Source: Elgaria multicarinata webbii (lineage: Eukaryota; Chordata; Lepidosauria; Squamata; Anguidae). From it: DNA of 64,000 bases. This document shows, in pieces, positions 45,330 to 56,020 of the stretch (within the stretch, counting starts at the first letter, position 1; each line of letters opens with the position of its first letter). The DNA is taken from positions 142,075,197 through 142,139,196 of the forward strand of contig NC_086173.1 in NCBI RefSeq assembly GCF_023053635.1, in the 5' to 3' direction. The notes under the pieces are model-generated. The model was not told the origin of the DNA, ran no database searches, and saw nothing but the letters and a program-made list of their open reading frames with translations. The position numbers were made by a program, and so were the translations under genes.

Positions 45330-47650
45330 AAATAATAGAATCATAGAAGAGATGGAAGGGGCTTATAAGGCCATTGAATCCAACCCCCTGCTCAGTGCAG
45401 GAATCCACCTTAAAGCATCCCTGACAGATGGTTTTCCAGCTGCCTCTTGAATGCCTCTAGTGTGGGAGAGCCCACAACCTCCCTAGGTAACTGGTTCCAT
45501 TGTCATACTGCTCTAACAGTCAGGATGTTTTTTCTGATGTCCAGACAGAATCTGGCTTCCTGTAACTTGAGTCCATTAGTCCATGTCCTGCACTCTGGGA
45601 GGATCGAGAAGAGATCCTGGCCCTCCTGTGTGTGACAACTTTTCAAATATTTGAAGAATTATTATTATTATTATTTATTGCATTTTTATACCGCCCAATA
45701 GCCGAAGCTCCCTGGGCGGTTCACAAAAACTTAAACAATTCAAAGTGTAAAACAAACAGTATAAAAACATGAGATAAAATACACATTAAAACAAATTAAA
45801 ACATACCATACATGATTAAAACATCCTGAAAACATTCTAAAATTTCACTGGATAGGCCTGCCGGAATAGATCAGTCTTTATTGCTTTTTTAAATTCTAAA
45901 AGACTGTCAAGTTGACGAATCTCCTCCGGCAGGCCATTCCACAGTCTGGGAGCAGCAGAAGAGAAGGTCCTCTGGGTAACAGTTGTTAATCTAGCTTTTG
46001 CTAGCTGAAGTGGATTCTTCCCAGAGGACCTGAGTGTGCGGGGCGGATTGTACGGGAGAAGGCGATCCTGCAGGTAGCCTGGACCCAAACCATGTAGGGC
46101 TTTAAAGGTAATAACCAAAACTTTGTACTTCGCCCGGAAACTAATCGGCAGCCAGTGAAGAGATTTTAAAACTGGTGTAATGTGGTCACCCCTAGGTGTA
46201 CCAGTGACCAGCCTGGCTGCGATATTTTGGACTAATTGAAGTTTCCGGACTAGGCACAGAGGTAGCCCCATGTAGAGCGCATTACAGAAGTCAAGCCTCG
46301 AAGTTACTAGTGCGTGCACTACCGTCTTTAGGTCTTCCAACTCTAGGAAGGGTCGCAGTTGGCGTATCAGCCGAAGCTGATAGTAGGCACTCCTGGCCGT
46401 CGCATCTATCTGGGCTGTCATTTGGAGCGACGGATCCAGAAGCACCCCCAAGCTGCGAACACAGTCTTTCAGGGGGAGTGTAACCCCATCCAGAACCGGT
46501 TGGCACACCTCCAAACCTAGGTTGTGGCCTTTGACAGCGAGCACCTCCGTCTTGTCTGGATTCAGCTTCAGTTTGTTTTTCCTCATCCAGCCCATTACCG
46601 CCTCCAAGCATTCATTCAGAGGAGACACACTATCCTTAGCTGATGCTGTTATTGAAGGCATAGAGAAATATATTTGGGTGTCATCAGCATACTGATAGCA
46701 CCCCGCCCCATGCCTCCGGATGATCTCTCCCAGCGGTTTCATGTAAATATTAAATAGCATTGGGGAAAGGATGGCACCTTGCGGTACACCGCACAGCAGC
46801 TCCTTTTTTGAGGAGCAGCTATCCCCAAGCATCACCATCTGGAACCTGCCCGAGAGGTAGGACCGGAACCACCGAAGGACAGTGCCTCCAATTCCCAATC
46901 CTCTCAGGTGATCCAGAAGGATACCATGGTCAATGGTATCAAAATCCGCTGAGAGGTCCAAGAGTACCAGCAGGGACACACTCCCCCTGTCAATACTCAG
47001 GCGTAGATCATCCGCTAAGGCGACCATAGCGGTCTCAACTCCGTATCCTGCTCTAAAGCCAGTTTGAAATGGGTCTAGAAAATCTGTGTCATCCAAAACT
47101 GCTTGGAGTTGGTGAGCAACTGCCCTCTCGATCACCTTGCCCAGAAATGGAAGATTTGATACTGGTCGATAGTTGTTAAGATCCAGAGGGTCCAGGGAGG
47201 GCTTTTTTAAAAGTGGCCGTACCACCGCTTCTTTTAAACATGATGGAAAACTCCCCTCCCTGAGAGATGTATTAATAATACATTGTAGTTGTAATCTAAC
47301 CGCATCTCCTCCTTGGGCGACCAACCAAGAAGGACATGCTATCATGTCTCCCCTCAGTCTTCTCTTCCCCAGGCTAAACATGCCCCGGGAAGTCTCTCTT
47401 CATAGGGCTTTGTTTCCCGACCCCTGATCATCCTTGTTGCCTTCCTCTGAAACCCCTCCAGCTCGTCTGCATCCTTCTTGAAGTGTGGTGCCCAGAACTG
47501 GACACAATACTCAAGATGAGGCCTAACCAGAGCCGAATAGAGGGGAACCAGGACCTTGCGCGATTTGGAAGCTAGACAATTATTAATGCACCTCAAAATA
47601 GCATTTCCTTTTTTTGCAGCCACATCACACTGTTGTCGCATATTCTGCTT
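45330..47650 (-). mobile_element. CR1 LINE split by an L2 insertion
   Basis: 45330-45656 is the CR1 3' UTR and end. CR1 resumes at 47337 ('gctatcatgtctcccctc') and runs to about 47650, coding RQCDVAAKKGNAILRCINNC and VPLYSALVRPHLEYCVQFWA. The L2 sits between. Confidence 0.85.
45657..47336 (-). mobile_element. L2-clade LINE with long uninterrupted RT frame
   Basis: The minus-strand frame ending at 45837 is open for 514 codons. RT blocks in order: [36 protein letters not shown] (catalytic Asp), [29 protein letters not shown] (catalytic Asp pair), LNPDKTEVL, then the C-terminal [20 protein letters not shown] and [20 protein letters not shown]. The endonuclease is missing (5' truncation). The first ~15 codons of the open frame come from the host CR1. 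The 3' UTR 45657-45836 ends in (ATT)n. An intact RT suggests recent insertion. Confidence 0.9.
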
Positions 47651-47654
47651 GTAA

Positions 47655-48110
47655 TCTACAACAAATAAAACAAATTACAATACTTGCCCATCTGGAAACC
47701 ATACTTGCCGATAGGGAAACCATGCCTGTCCATAGGGAAACATAGGATAGTACCCCCCGTAGGGAAACTATACTAGCCCATAGGCGAAATAAAGCAAAAG
47801 AACTTGCCCATAGGAAAACCATACCTGCCCATAGGGAAACATAGGACAGTATTTGCCCATAGGGAATTCTTGCCTCCTCACAGGGAAACATAAGACAATA
47901 CCTGTCCATAGGAAAACCATACCTGCCCATCGAGAAACAGCATCTCCCCATAGGAAAGCCATACTTGCTCATAGGGAAACAGTGGCTGAGTTTGGACGAC
48001 ATGCTAATTAATAGGAACAGAATGGGAAGCAACCATTGATTAGCATGTCCTTCTGAACTCAGCCAGTATCTCCCGGCAGGAAAACCACACATCCCCATAG
48101 GGAAAATAAA
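47655..48110. repeat. Degenerate tandem array of a 'gcccatagggaaacc' unit
   Basis: About fifteen variants of the unit follow one another at roughly 25-35-base spacing, with one foreign-looking insert at about 47990-48065. The long minus-strand frame across it is a by-product of the repetition. Confidence 0.75.
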
Positions 48111-48112
48111 AC

Positions 48113-48114
48113 AA

Positions 48115-48168
<54 letters not shown>

Positions 48169-48170
48169 TG
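48113..48170. repeat. (ATT)n microsatellite, tail of the following LINE end
   Basis: About 17 ATT units. Confidence 0.95.
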
Positions 48171-48325
48171 TATCCCGCCTTTTGCCCAATGCTGGGCCTC
48201 AAGGCGGCCTTACAAAGTTTAAAATATACATGGGGGGGAGGGAAACAAAACCATGAACAATTAAAAAATACACAACAAAATTATAAGACATTAACATAGA
48301 TGGAGGGCTGGATTATTCTCCAAAG
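48171..48325 (-). mobile_element. LINE 3' end
   Basis: 'tgtatcccgccttttgcc' and 'ctcaaggcggccttacaaag', the reverse of a CR1/L2-group 3' UTR, with the (ATT)n tail at its left. Confidence 0.6.
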
Positions 48326-48605
48326 GCCTAGAGAAATATATCTGAAAATAGGGAAACATTGGACAATACTTCCCCATTACCAGTACCAAGTGCATTTCAA
48401 ACTATGGCTTATAACTGTGCAGCACAGAAATGATGTAGCTCACGGGCAAGTAAAGTTTTTCTGTGGTGTAATTTCCCTATGGTCAGACTTGGTTTCCCTA
48501 TGGGAAAGTACTGTCCAATGTTTCCCTATTTTCAGATATATTTCCCTATGCTTCCCTATGGGCAAGTATGGTTTCTCTACGAGCAAGTACCGTTAGTTGT
48601 TTTAG
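48326..48605. repeat. Inverted counterpart of the 'gcccatagggaaacc' array
   Basis: 48329-48377 ('aaatatatctgaaaataggg') is inverted at 48502-48550 ('ccctattttcagatatattt'). 48470-48600 carries the unit in opposite orientation ('ggtttccctatggg'). Confidence 0.7.
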
Positions 48606-48718
48606 TGTCCCGATATAAAGTCTCAAAATAAATTGTGGTGGGAATGGGGCTCAGGACGTGAGCCTTTGTATAAGTATTCAGAAATAACCCCATTGAGTCC
48701 AGGTAAGTGGGCAGCACA

Positions 48719-49495
48719 TTTATTTATTTATTTACTTACAATATTTATATAGCGCTCCCCATTGAAAATTTCGGAGCAATGTACAAGATAAAATGAAAAT
48801 AAAAAAAGAATAAAATACTTAAAACAGTTTTTAAAAGAAACAAATACAGTGACTCATGGCTGGACATTAAGGAAAGGCTTCCTGGAATAATGATGTTTTC
48901 AGGAGGTGCCGAAAGAAGTACAAAGTTGGCGCCTGCCTGACCTCCAGAGGCAGGGAATTCCACAGGAGAGGAGCCACCACGCTGAAGGCACTTCCCCTGA
49001 TGGACTCCAATCAGAGGATGGATCTATGTGGGACCACCAGGAGCAGGCCCTCAGATGACCTCAGTGACCGGGCAGGTTGGTAGGGGAGAAAGTCAGGTAT
49101 CCTGGTCCCAAGTTTTTTAGGGCTTTGTACACAAGTAAAAGAACCTTAAAACTGGCCCGGTAGCGAATAGGCAGCCAGTGCAGTTCCCTCAACAGAGGAG
49201 TTACATGCTGGAAAGGGGCAGCTCCAGACAACAGCTGAGCTGCAGCATTCTGCACTAACTGCAGCTTGCAGAGCAGCTTCAAGGGCAGCCCCACATAGAG
49301 CGCCTTGCAGTAATCCAATCTTGAGGTTACCAATGCCTCTACCACCGTGGCCAAGCTATCCCTGTGCAGGAGAGGCCGTAGTTGGCGAACCAGCCAAAAC
49401 TGCTAAAAGGCACTCCGAGCCGTGGCGGCCACTTGAGCCTCTAGCCACAGAGATGGGTCTAAGAGTACCCCCAAACTACAAACCTGATCTTTCAC
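48719..49495 (-). mobile_element. L2-clade LINE, ORF2 C-terminus and 3' end
   Basis: The minus frame 49354-49061 codes [40 protein letters not shown] and LLRELHWLPIRYRASFKVLL. (TTTA)n tail at 48719. Same subfamily as 30920-32475. Confidence 0.85.
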
Positions 49496-49576
49496 ATAAG
49501 ATTGCAGCCACTGCCTCTCTTTTCGAAAGGAGGTGTGGGTGTGTGGGTGTGGTGGGTGTGTTTTTAAGGAGGGAAA

Positions 49577-49760
49577 ATGCAGGTTGCTTACCTGTAACTG
49601 TAGTTCTTCGAGTGGTCATCTGTGCATTCACACATATGGGCTCTGCGCAGAGCCCATATGTGTGATGCATAGAGACCACGAAGAAGAAGAAGGTTCTCTT
49701 TCTGAAAAAGAGTTTCCAAACTCCAACAGGAAGGGGGCAGTGGCGTCCCTCTTCAGTCCT
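49577..49760. repeat. Hairpin-forming repeat with 38-bp perfect palindrome
   Basis: 49628-49665 reads identically on both strands, centre 49646/49647 (ggctctgc|gcagagcc). Outer arms 'gttcttcgagtggtc' and 'gaccacgaagaag' also pair. The left end 'gcttacctgtaact' looks like a repeat terminus I cannot place. Confidence 0.7.
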
Positions 49761-49779
49761 CCCAGCTAGCAGCATTGGG

Positions 49780-49914
49780 GCGGGGGAAAGACCATAGAGA
49801 TAAGAAAGGGGCGGGCTGGGAGAAAGGCTTGTAGTTGGCAGTCGAGAGTGGAAGTTCCTCGGATCTGTCACTCGGAGGAAGCGCGCTGGGATTCCTCATT
49901 GCGAAGGGCGGCTG
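49780..49914 (+). promoter_or_regulatory. ACOX2: Candidate ACOX2 promoter and non-coding first exon
   Basis: A locally GC-richer stretch with several CpGs (around 49780-49912) ends in a consensus donor, gctg|gtaagt, at 49914/49915. It lies 7.7 kb upstream of the first coding exon, whose own acceptor at 57632 implies an upstream non-coding exon. No TATA box is evident. Part of the stretch could instead belong to the hairpin-bearing repeat just upstream, so the call is tentative. Confidence 0.4.
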
Positions 49915-49944
49915 GTAAGTCAAACTAAGGCTGCCACTCTAAGC

Positions 49945-50022
49945 CCGGTTACCTCGGAGTAAGCCCTTTTGAAGTCAACGGGGTTTACTTCTGAGTAGAC
50001 AGGCATAGGGTTGCACTGGGAT
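49945..50022. repeat. Short foldback repeat ('agtaagtcccattga' family)
   Basis: 'gagtaagcccttttgaagtc' and 'acggggtttacttctgagta' are inverted. It lies just after the candidate ACOX2 exon 1 donor. Confidence 0.65.
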
Positions 50023-50171
50023 TGTATCATCGGGACATTTCTCAATCCGGCTATTTATGGGGGAGAATTGCTTTTGCGCTTAAAAAAGAACAGAAAGAAT
50101 AATTCCCTACCCACGACCTCGGGTTGTTCCTTTGTAGGGAAGTTTCTACAAGATCAAGAATAGGCAAGTCT

Positions 50172-50598
50172 ATGTCTATAAGCTGTTTAAAATGTATTAA
50201 AAATGTATGGGGAACCTCCTGGAAATGTGAAGAGCAAGAAGGAATATTTTATTAGAGAAAAAGTTAATATCTAGGTTTATAAGTGAATGGAAACCTTTCA
50301 CAGACTCTTTGCAGGGACTAAAAAAAAACCACTTGTTTATCTGTGGATTCAATGAATGAGAAGAAAACGTTAAAATGAAAGAAATTATTATTATTATTAT
50401 TATTAAAGAGAAATTCTTTTTAATTATACAGGAGGAGAATACAGTGGTATATATATTTTTGCTGTGGAGGGAATCTGAAGTCCATCTTAATTATGTATGG
50501 TTTTTTATGTTTGCTATGTTGATGTTTGACTTTATGTTTTATATTGTTTATGTGTTTATCTTTTTATGTATTATAAAATAATAAAACATTTAAATTTG
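50172..50598 (+). mobile_element. L1-clade LINE, 5'-truncated, perfect 16-bp target duplication
   Basis: 'aagaataggcaagtct' at 50156-50171 and 50599-50614. Codes an L1-like C-terminus (LLEKKLISRFISEWKPFTDS) and ends 'aaaataataaaacatttaaa'. 427 bp. Confidence 0.8.
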
Positions 50599-50619
50599 AA
50601 GAATAGGCAAGTCTGTTTG

Positions 50620-51450
50620 GCGTGTGAGCCTCTCCTTCAGACCAAGGTGTAGGAAGTTTGCTGCCTTTCACCAGGGTGGCGTAATGAAAGAGACTTTTCT
50701 TTCTTTAATCTGGTTCTGAGTGTATCTCTGATGTGTGTGTTTTTGTTTTTTAAAAAAGGCAAATCGTTTTTCAGAACTACTTTCAGCCTAATGTAACTTA
50801 ACTGACAGATTGTTGTGAAGATAAAAATGGTGGACCGCACATGCTTTCTTGAGCTCTAGGGAGGAAAGTGGGATAAGAGATTTTTTAAAAATACTCGCTC
50901 TTAGTAGAAAGTGTTTTAACAAAGGCCTTCCATTTAAAAAAAAACACCTTGAGGTTTTGTAACTAAAGGAATTGACATGTAACAGTGTTGCATGCAATAT
51001 GTTATTATGCAAGAGGGTGTAATCTGGAGTCCATGTGCAGTACAAATACTGAGTTTTGCAATGCCGTGCCCACGCTAGCTAGGTACAAAGTGGTATCTTC
51101 ACACTGTTGCCAAAGAAATATATTTTAAGTGAGAATATTCCTTTTATACAGCATAGTTGTTGTTTTTCCTCCAGTCACTTTTAAGATTACATCTCTCTTC
51201 CCTGAGCAAGGGAATCCTAATAAAAATCAAAAAGAAGAAACATAGACGCTGCTTGCCAGGAGACTGCTCAAACATTTTAGCAAATGCAAGCTATATTTGT
51301 AACATCAAAGTCCACCTGTATCATGTGCCACTGAGCAAGCCCCTGGTTGGTATTGGAATTATCATGCCAAAGCATCAGGGCCATTTTTTTTGTGAAGCAG
51401 AACTGAGGACTTTTCAGTACCATTGCTCCTGATATGAAGTTGGAGTAAGA
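50620..51450. other. No feature recognised (ACOX2 intron 1)
   Basis: Unique-looking AT-rich sequence. Confidence 0.4.
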
Positions 51451-51452
51451 GT

Positions 51453-51795
51453 GTCATCAGATGTGGGGGTGGGTGGGGAATCGTGTTTCCTTAACTGTCA
51501 CTTTCTCTCCACTTGTGTCCCATGATACTTCCTCTTTCTTCACACAGGGAAGAAAGAGGAAGTAAACAATTACCATGTGGCCCATTCAGTGGGAGTTTTT
51601 ATTGCGCTGCTTTTCTGCACACAGCAGGAAATGGCAGCACATTTCACTTCCAAAAAAAAATGGATTTACCAGGGTTTTATTTGTTGCAGAAGGAGCAGGA
51701 GACACACGGGAAGTAGACAGTGTCATCAAAAGGACTCATGAAAAACCATGAATGGGCAGTAACGAGTGTACGATAAAACACTCATCTGATGATAC
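51453..51795. repeat. Interspersed TIR element (mate of 44095-44412)
   Basis: 'gtcatcagatgtggg' at the left and 'cactcatctgatgata' at the right are inverted. The interior is collinear with 44095-44412. Confidence 0.6.
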
Positions 51796-52262
51796 AGAGA
51801 TCCTAGGAAAGCATTATGGGTATCAATGGATAAACAAATATGTTTCTAAATTGGATAAACAATTATGTTTCTAAATAGGATTTGGTCTGTCACATGATTG
51901 GATCTATCACATGGCAACACCTTTTTAACAAGATACAAAAATGCCTAAAAGGGCTACCGTAAAACAGTGCGAATGATGAGCTGGCTGGGAATAGAGACCA
52001 TATGTTGCATGAAGTCTAGGTTTAGCAATGCATGATACAAAGTGGAAATTCTTACATTGTATGCAGCATAGCTTAACTGCACAATTTTGTTCCTAAGCAT
52101 TGTCCAGTTAGATGCAGCTTTGAGACTCTTGCATTGCCTGGAAAATGGTACTGTAGGTTACACTGAATTCTGTAATTATAGGCTGATCAACAAAACAAGC
52201 CTCACTGACACAGTCAAGAAAGAGACATTTCCCCTTCATTGAATATATTCCAACAAACAACA

Positions 52263-53137
52263 AGGGTGCAATCCAATGCATGTTTAGAAGGGGGGAAAGG
52301 CTTACAACTCTCTGCATGTCCCAATCTTGGGGCCAATCTTCACAGAAACACAAAGAGAAGCATTTTCAGCTTTTGTCTACTTTTTCCTGAAATTGACGTC
52401 CTGTCATTATCACACGAAGCAAGAAAATCCTCTTACTGCTCAACAAGTGAGAGAGAGTTGTTCCCCATCCCTATCCATGTTCCGTTGCTCAGGGAAGTAT
52501 ACCAGAAGCCCCAAAAGAGCCCCTGTAGTTTACTCCACACTGTATCTGCAGAAAAAGCAAACACAGCATGATCCTGATGAAGGCTTACATGAAAGTAACT
52601 CCCATTGAACTCAGTGGGACTTACTCTGCAGGAGAGTGAGATCTACTTCTTGCTTCTGAGTAAACATGCACAGAAAGGTGTTGGTTTTTTTTACATAAAT
52701 TCTCATCCAGTATTAGAATATGTTAAAGATTAAAAGCAGGCTACCTAAGGTGTATGAGTCTACCAATGTGGTGTTCTGAATGATCACTGCCACACTACTG
52801 AGGATTTTCTCAATGAAAAAGCTACTGCAAATGGGGAAACAAGGCACACCCAAAATTTAATGGGGGTGGAGGTGGGGAGCAGGGCAAACTATGGTGGAAC
52901 CGTGTGGGAGCTGCATTTTAGTAAAAATAAAAGGAGGAAAAAGACGCACTAAAAGGAGTTTCAGAAACTGCGCCCTTTCCAGAGGAAAGTGACAGCATAG
53001 CTATGGATTAGGGATGACATCATGTGTTGCAAACAGCCTCAAAGTGCTCCCCCTCCACACTAAATCGCCCATGAAGATTGGCCCCTGGGAGTTGCAGGAC
53101 TTCTTTTCTGTCTAAACATGCATAGGATTGTGCCCCA
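52263..53137. repeat. Possible longer DNA transposon bounded by 'gcacaatcctatgcatg' inverted arms
   Basis: The left arm 52263-52345 and right arm 53062-53137 are inverted, including 'ggggccaatcttca' on the inner side. The middle 700 bp is non-coding and holds a short 'actcccattgaactcag' foldback (52580-52680). Confidence 0.5.
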
Positions 53138-53253
53138 AACCTTCAAGTAAAACATATGTGAGGAACATCTCGAGTATTCAGAAAATAATTAAAATTGCAA
53201 TAACAAGAGGAGAATCACATGCTGGCATTCTGAAGCTTAATCTATTGCCAACG

Positions 53254-53595
53254 TAGGCATGTGCAAGGAGTGTGCCTGGTGTGCCCTAACATCTCAAGCA
53301 ATAAGTGCTGAATTGAGGGGGCCATTGAGTAGGAAGTCAGAGGGGATCCAGACACAGTGGGAATGGCCCTCTGGCTGCTCCGACACCATGCCAAAGAATT
53401 GCTGCCTCCAAGACAGCATCATTGCTGGGGCATGAAGTGCAACGGCCCTCCCAGAGTCAGGCAAGTTGAATGCAAAGTAGGGTATCAGTGTCTACAGTGT
53501 TTAATAAATAAATGAATAAAAGTAATATACTTTATGACTGAGTATTCAATAAATGTTTATCTTTAAAAAAAAAAAAACCTGGGTGCATGCCTATG
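53254..53595. repeat. DNA-transposon-like repeat with 'taggcatg' ends (mate of 8453-9117)
   Basis: 'acgtaggcatgtgcaagg' to 'gtgcatgcctatgc'. The interior 'gatccagacacagtgggaat' is shared with 8553-8572. Confidence 0.65.
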
Positions 53596-54121
53596 CTTGC
53601 CAGCCAACCATTCATTCTACTGTTGTGGTTTCACACAGAAACTCCCCCTCCCAATTATTATCAGAACTGAAAAAATATTAGAGATTCCAGACTACTCATT
53701 CACACCCCCATCTCCACTTTCAACATGCATTGTTGTTGATTTTATGTCTACAATTAAGCAAAGAGGCAGACGCCTCCTTTAGTTCAAAGATTTGTTTGGA
53801 AGTGTGTGGCATGGTTGTAATCCCATTTGTGATGTGCAGCTGATTGACTTCCTCTTTGATGGCTACACTGAAAACTCCATTAAGGAATGTGAAAGGAAGG
53901 TGACGTCAAATCCCCTAGAATTAGCTGCCATTGAATGCGATGCGGACCTTCCTATCCAGCTGTTTTTGCTACTGCTCAAGAGGGGTTTAGGCAAAGCGGA
54001 TCCACCATAGATAATTCCTTTGTACTAGCCCCATTTAATTGACAAATATACCAAAAAACTAAACGGTGTACTATGTGCAGTGTTTGTTGGTTTGAAACCA
54101 AATCAATTCAATCCCTTGCAT

Positions 54122-54341
54122 AAGACATCAGGAAAAACTTCCTGACCATTAGAGCAGTATGACAATGGAACCAATGACCTAGGGAGGTTGTGGGCTCTCC
54201 CACACTAGAGGCCTTCAAGAAGCAGCTGGACAACCATCTGTCAGGGATGTTTTAAGGTGGATTCCTGCATTGAGCAGGGGGTTGGACTCGATGGCCTTGT
54301 AGGCCCCTTCCAACGCTGCTATTCTATGATTCTATGACAAA
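54122..54341 (+). mobile_element. CR1 LINE 3' end
   Basis: 'ggaaaaacttcctgaccatt', 'gttgtgggctctcccaca', 'gggttggactcgatggcc', 'ctattctatgattctatgac'. Close to the window consensus, so fairly young. Confidence 0.9.
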
Positions 54342-54492
54342 TTAAATTCCTCAACTACAGAGAAAAGACTATTTTCTTTTTTGATCAAATGCTTGTCTAA
54401 TAATACATGGTTGAAGATGTGATACTCTGTAGATGGACAACTCAGAGATCCTGTGTTAGCCAAAAAAAGGGATGAAGCAAGGCTGTACTTTG

Positions 54493-54494
<2 letters not shown>

Positions 54495-54540
<46 letters not shown>

Positions 54541-55186
54541 TATATAGCACCATCAATGTACATGGTGCTGTACATAGTAAAAGCTGCCCAGAGAGGTCCG
54601 CCTGGCACCTACACTGTACTCCTTTCGTCGCCAGCTGAAGACCTTTTTATTCTCTCAGTATTTTAACACTTAATTTTAACTTAAATTTAAATTTTACTGT
54701 TTTAACTCTGTATTTTAATCTCATATCAATTTTGCTGCGTGGTTTTATCCTGGTTGTGCTTTTTATACTGTATTTTGTAATTGTGCTTTTAACCTGTTGG
54801 TTGTTTTATTATGGTTTTAATTTTTGTGAACCGCCCAGAGAGCTTTGGCTATTGGGCGGTATAAAAATGTAATAAATAAATAAATATACATAAAATAAAA
54901 GAATAAAACAGCAACACCCTGCCATACAGGCTTACATTCTAATGAAATCATAATAAAACAGTAAGAGAATGCACCAAATAGGCTCAGGGGACAAGAAAAC
55001 TAACAGTGTAAAAGAACAAAGTCAAGTTCTAAAAGCCATAGAAAAAAGAAAAGTTTTCAATTGAGCTTTAAAAACAGTCATTGAAGTCATGTTCCGCAAA
55101 TACTCTGGAAGAGAATTCCAGGCATAAGGGGCAGCTAGAGAAAATGGACGAAGCTGAGAAAGAGAAGTATTTTGTTTAATTTGTAT
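54495..55186 (-). mobile_element. L2-like LINE 3' part (17762 subfamily) split by another L2
   Basis: (ATT)n, 'tttatatagcaccatcaatg', then after the insert 'ccctgccatacaggctta' and codons LRPFSLAAPYAWNSLPEYLR on the minus strand. Confidence 0.75.
54580..54890 (+). mobile_element. L2-clade LINE 3' end nested in another LINE
   Basis: 'ctgtactcctttcgtcgcca', 'gaaccgcccagagagctttg', 'ggcggtataaaaatgtaata', (AATA)n. Flanks 'tacatagtaaaag' and 'tacataaaataaaag' look like an aged target duplication. Confidence 0.75.
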
Positions 55187-55801
55187 ATCAATGATATTGT
55201 TGATATACATCTCTAACTTATCATGCCCCCAAATTGGCTAGAAACGCTATTTCAATCTTATTGTATGCAGATGATGCTGTACTATTTTTTCAAACCAAAG
55301 TGGGTTTAAAAGAAGACTGATTTGGGCATTTTCTGAAAACTGTCAGAAAGAGCCCCATAGATGGTATTTGGATAAACAATTGAACAAGTTGAGCACAATC
55401 CTATCGGGATCCCTGTTGGTCTTCGAACACGAAGGCTGACTTGAATCCTTGGCAGAGTGGGAGGAGTGCAGAGGCAATCATTATATTTTAGCTGGACAGG
55501 CATTTTCAGCTGTCTAGCTGGGGCTGTGCAAATGGGGAGGAAAGTAGGCTAGGGCGGCAGGAGGATTCTTTGTAAGCCAGCATCTCAGAGTGTTAAAATC
55601 TTTATGTGCCTTTTTACACAAAAACAACATAACCTCAGCATGGGAACTACATGTGGTAACTACATACCCTCAACATGTGAAATTTTCAGAGCTGAACGTT
55701 TAGCTCAGTTACTACACGGAGCTCAAATTTGGGTGGAAGCTGGTTTAAGGCCATTTGAAATTGTTTTGCCTAGGTTTTTAAAAGAAATTTTACTTATATA
55801 A
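55187..55801 (+). mobile_element. R4/Dong-like LINE fragment (RT box and C-terminal piece)
   Basis: LFNLYINDIVDIHL, then in another frame KLARNAISILLYADDAVLFF QTKVGLK, an RT box of the YADDAVL type distinct from CR1 and L2. 55700-55800 FRAERLAQLLHGAQIWVEAG is probably the same element's C-terminal region. Confidence 0.5.
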
Positions 55802-55839
55802 AATTTCATGAGTAAAAAAAGTTCCAACGACCCTGTTCG

Positions 55840-56020
55840 GATCACATGCTAAGCCACGGTGGTTAAGCATTTTGAGCTAAACATTATGGCTTAGTGTGTC
55901 TTGTGAACCATTCCTAACCATGGTGGCTACATAGCCATGTTTTAAACATGCTCACTAACCATTTGCTGCAAAAGGGTTAGCAGCCTAACCCTGGCTTAGT
56001 GTGTTGCATGAACAGGCCCA
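55840..56020. repeat. Foldback repeat ('ctaagccacggtggttaa' family)
   Basis: 'catgctaagccacggtggtt', 'taaccatggtggctacata', 'cactaaccatttgctgcaaa', as in 27700-27900 reversed. Confidence 0.6.

Noticed and set aside
47625-48098. 157-codon minus-strand frame with repetitive FPMGRY/SLWAGM segments
   Set aside because: The repetition is a translation of the short tandem DNA array. No splice structure or family match.
47655-48110. Regular unit spacing resembling a CRISPR array
   Set aside because: Units and spacers are both degenerate and related, there are no cas genes, and the DNA is vertebrate.
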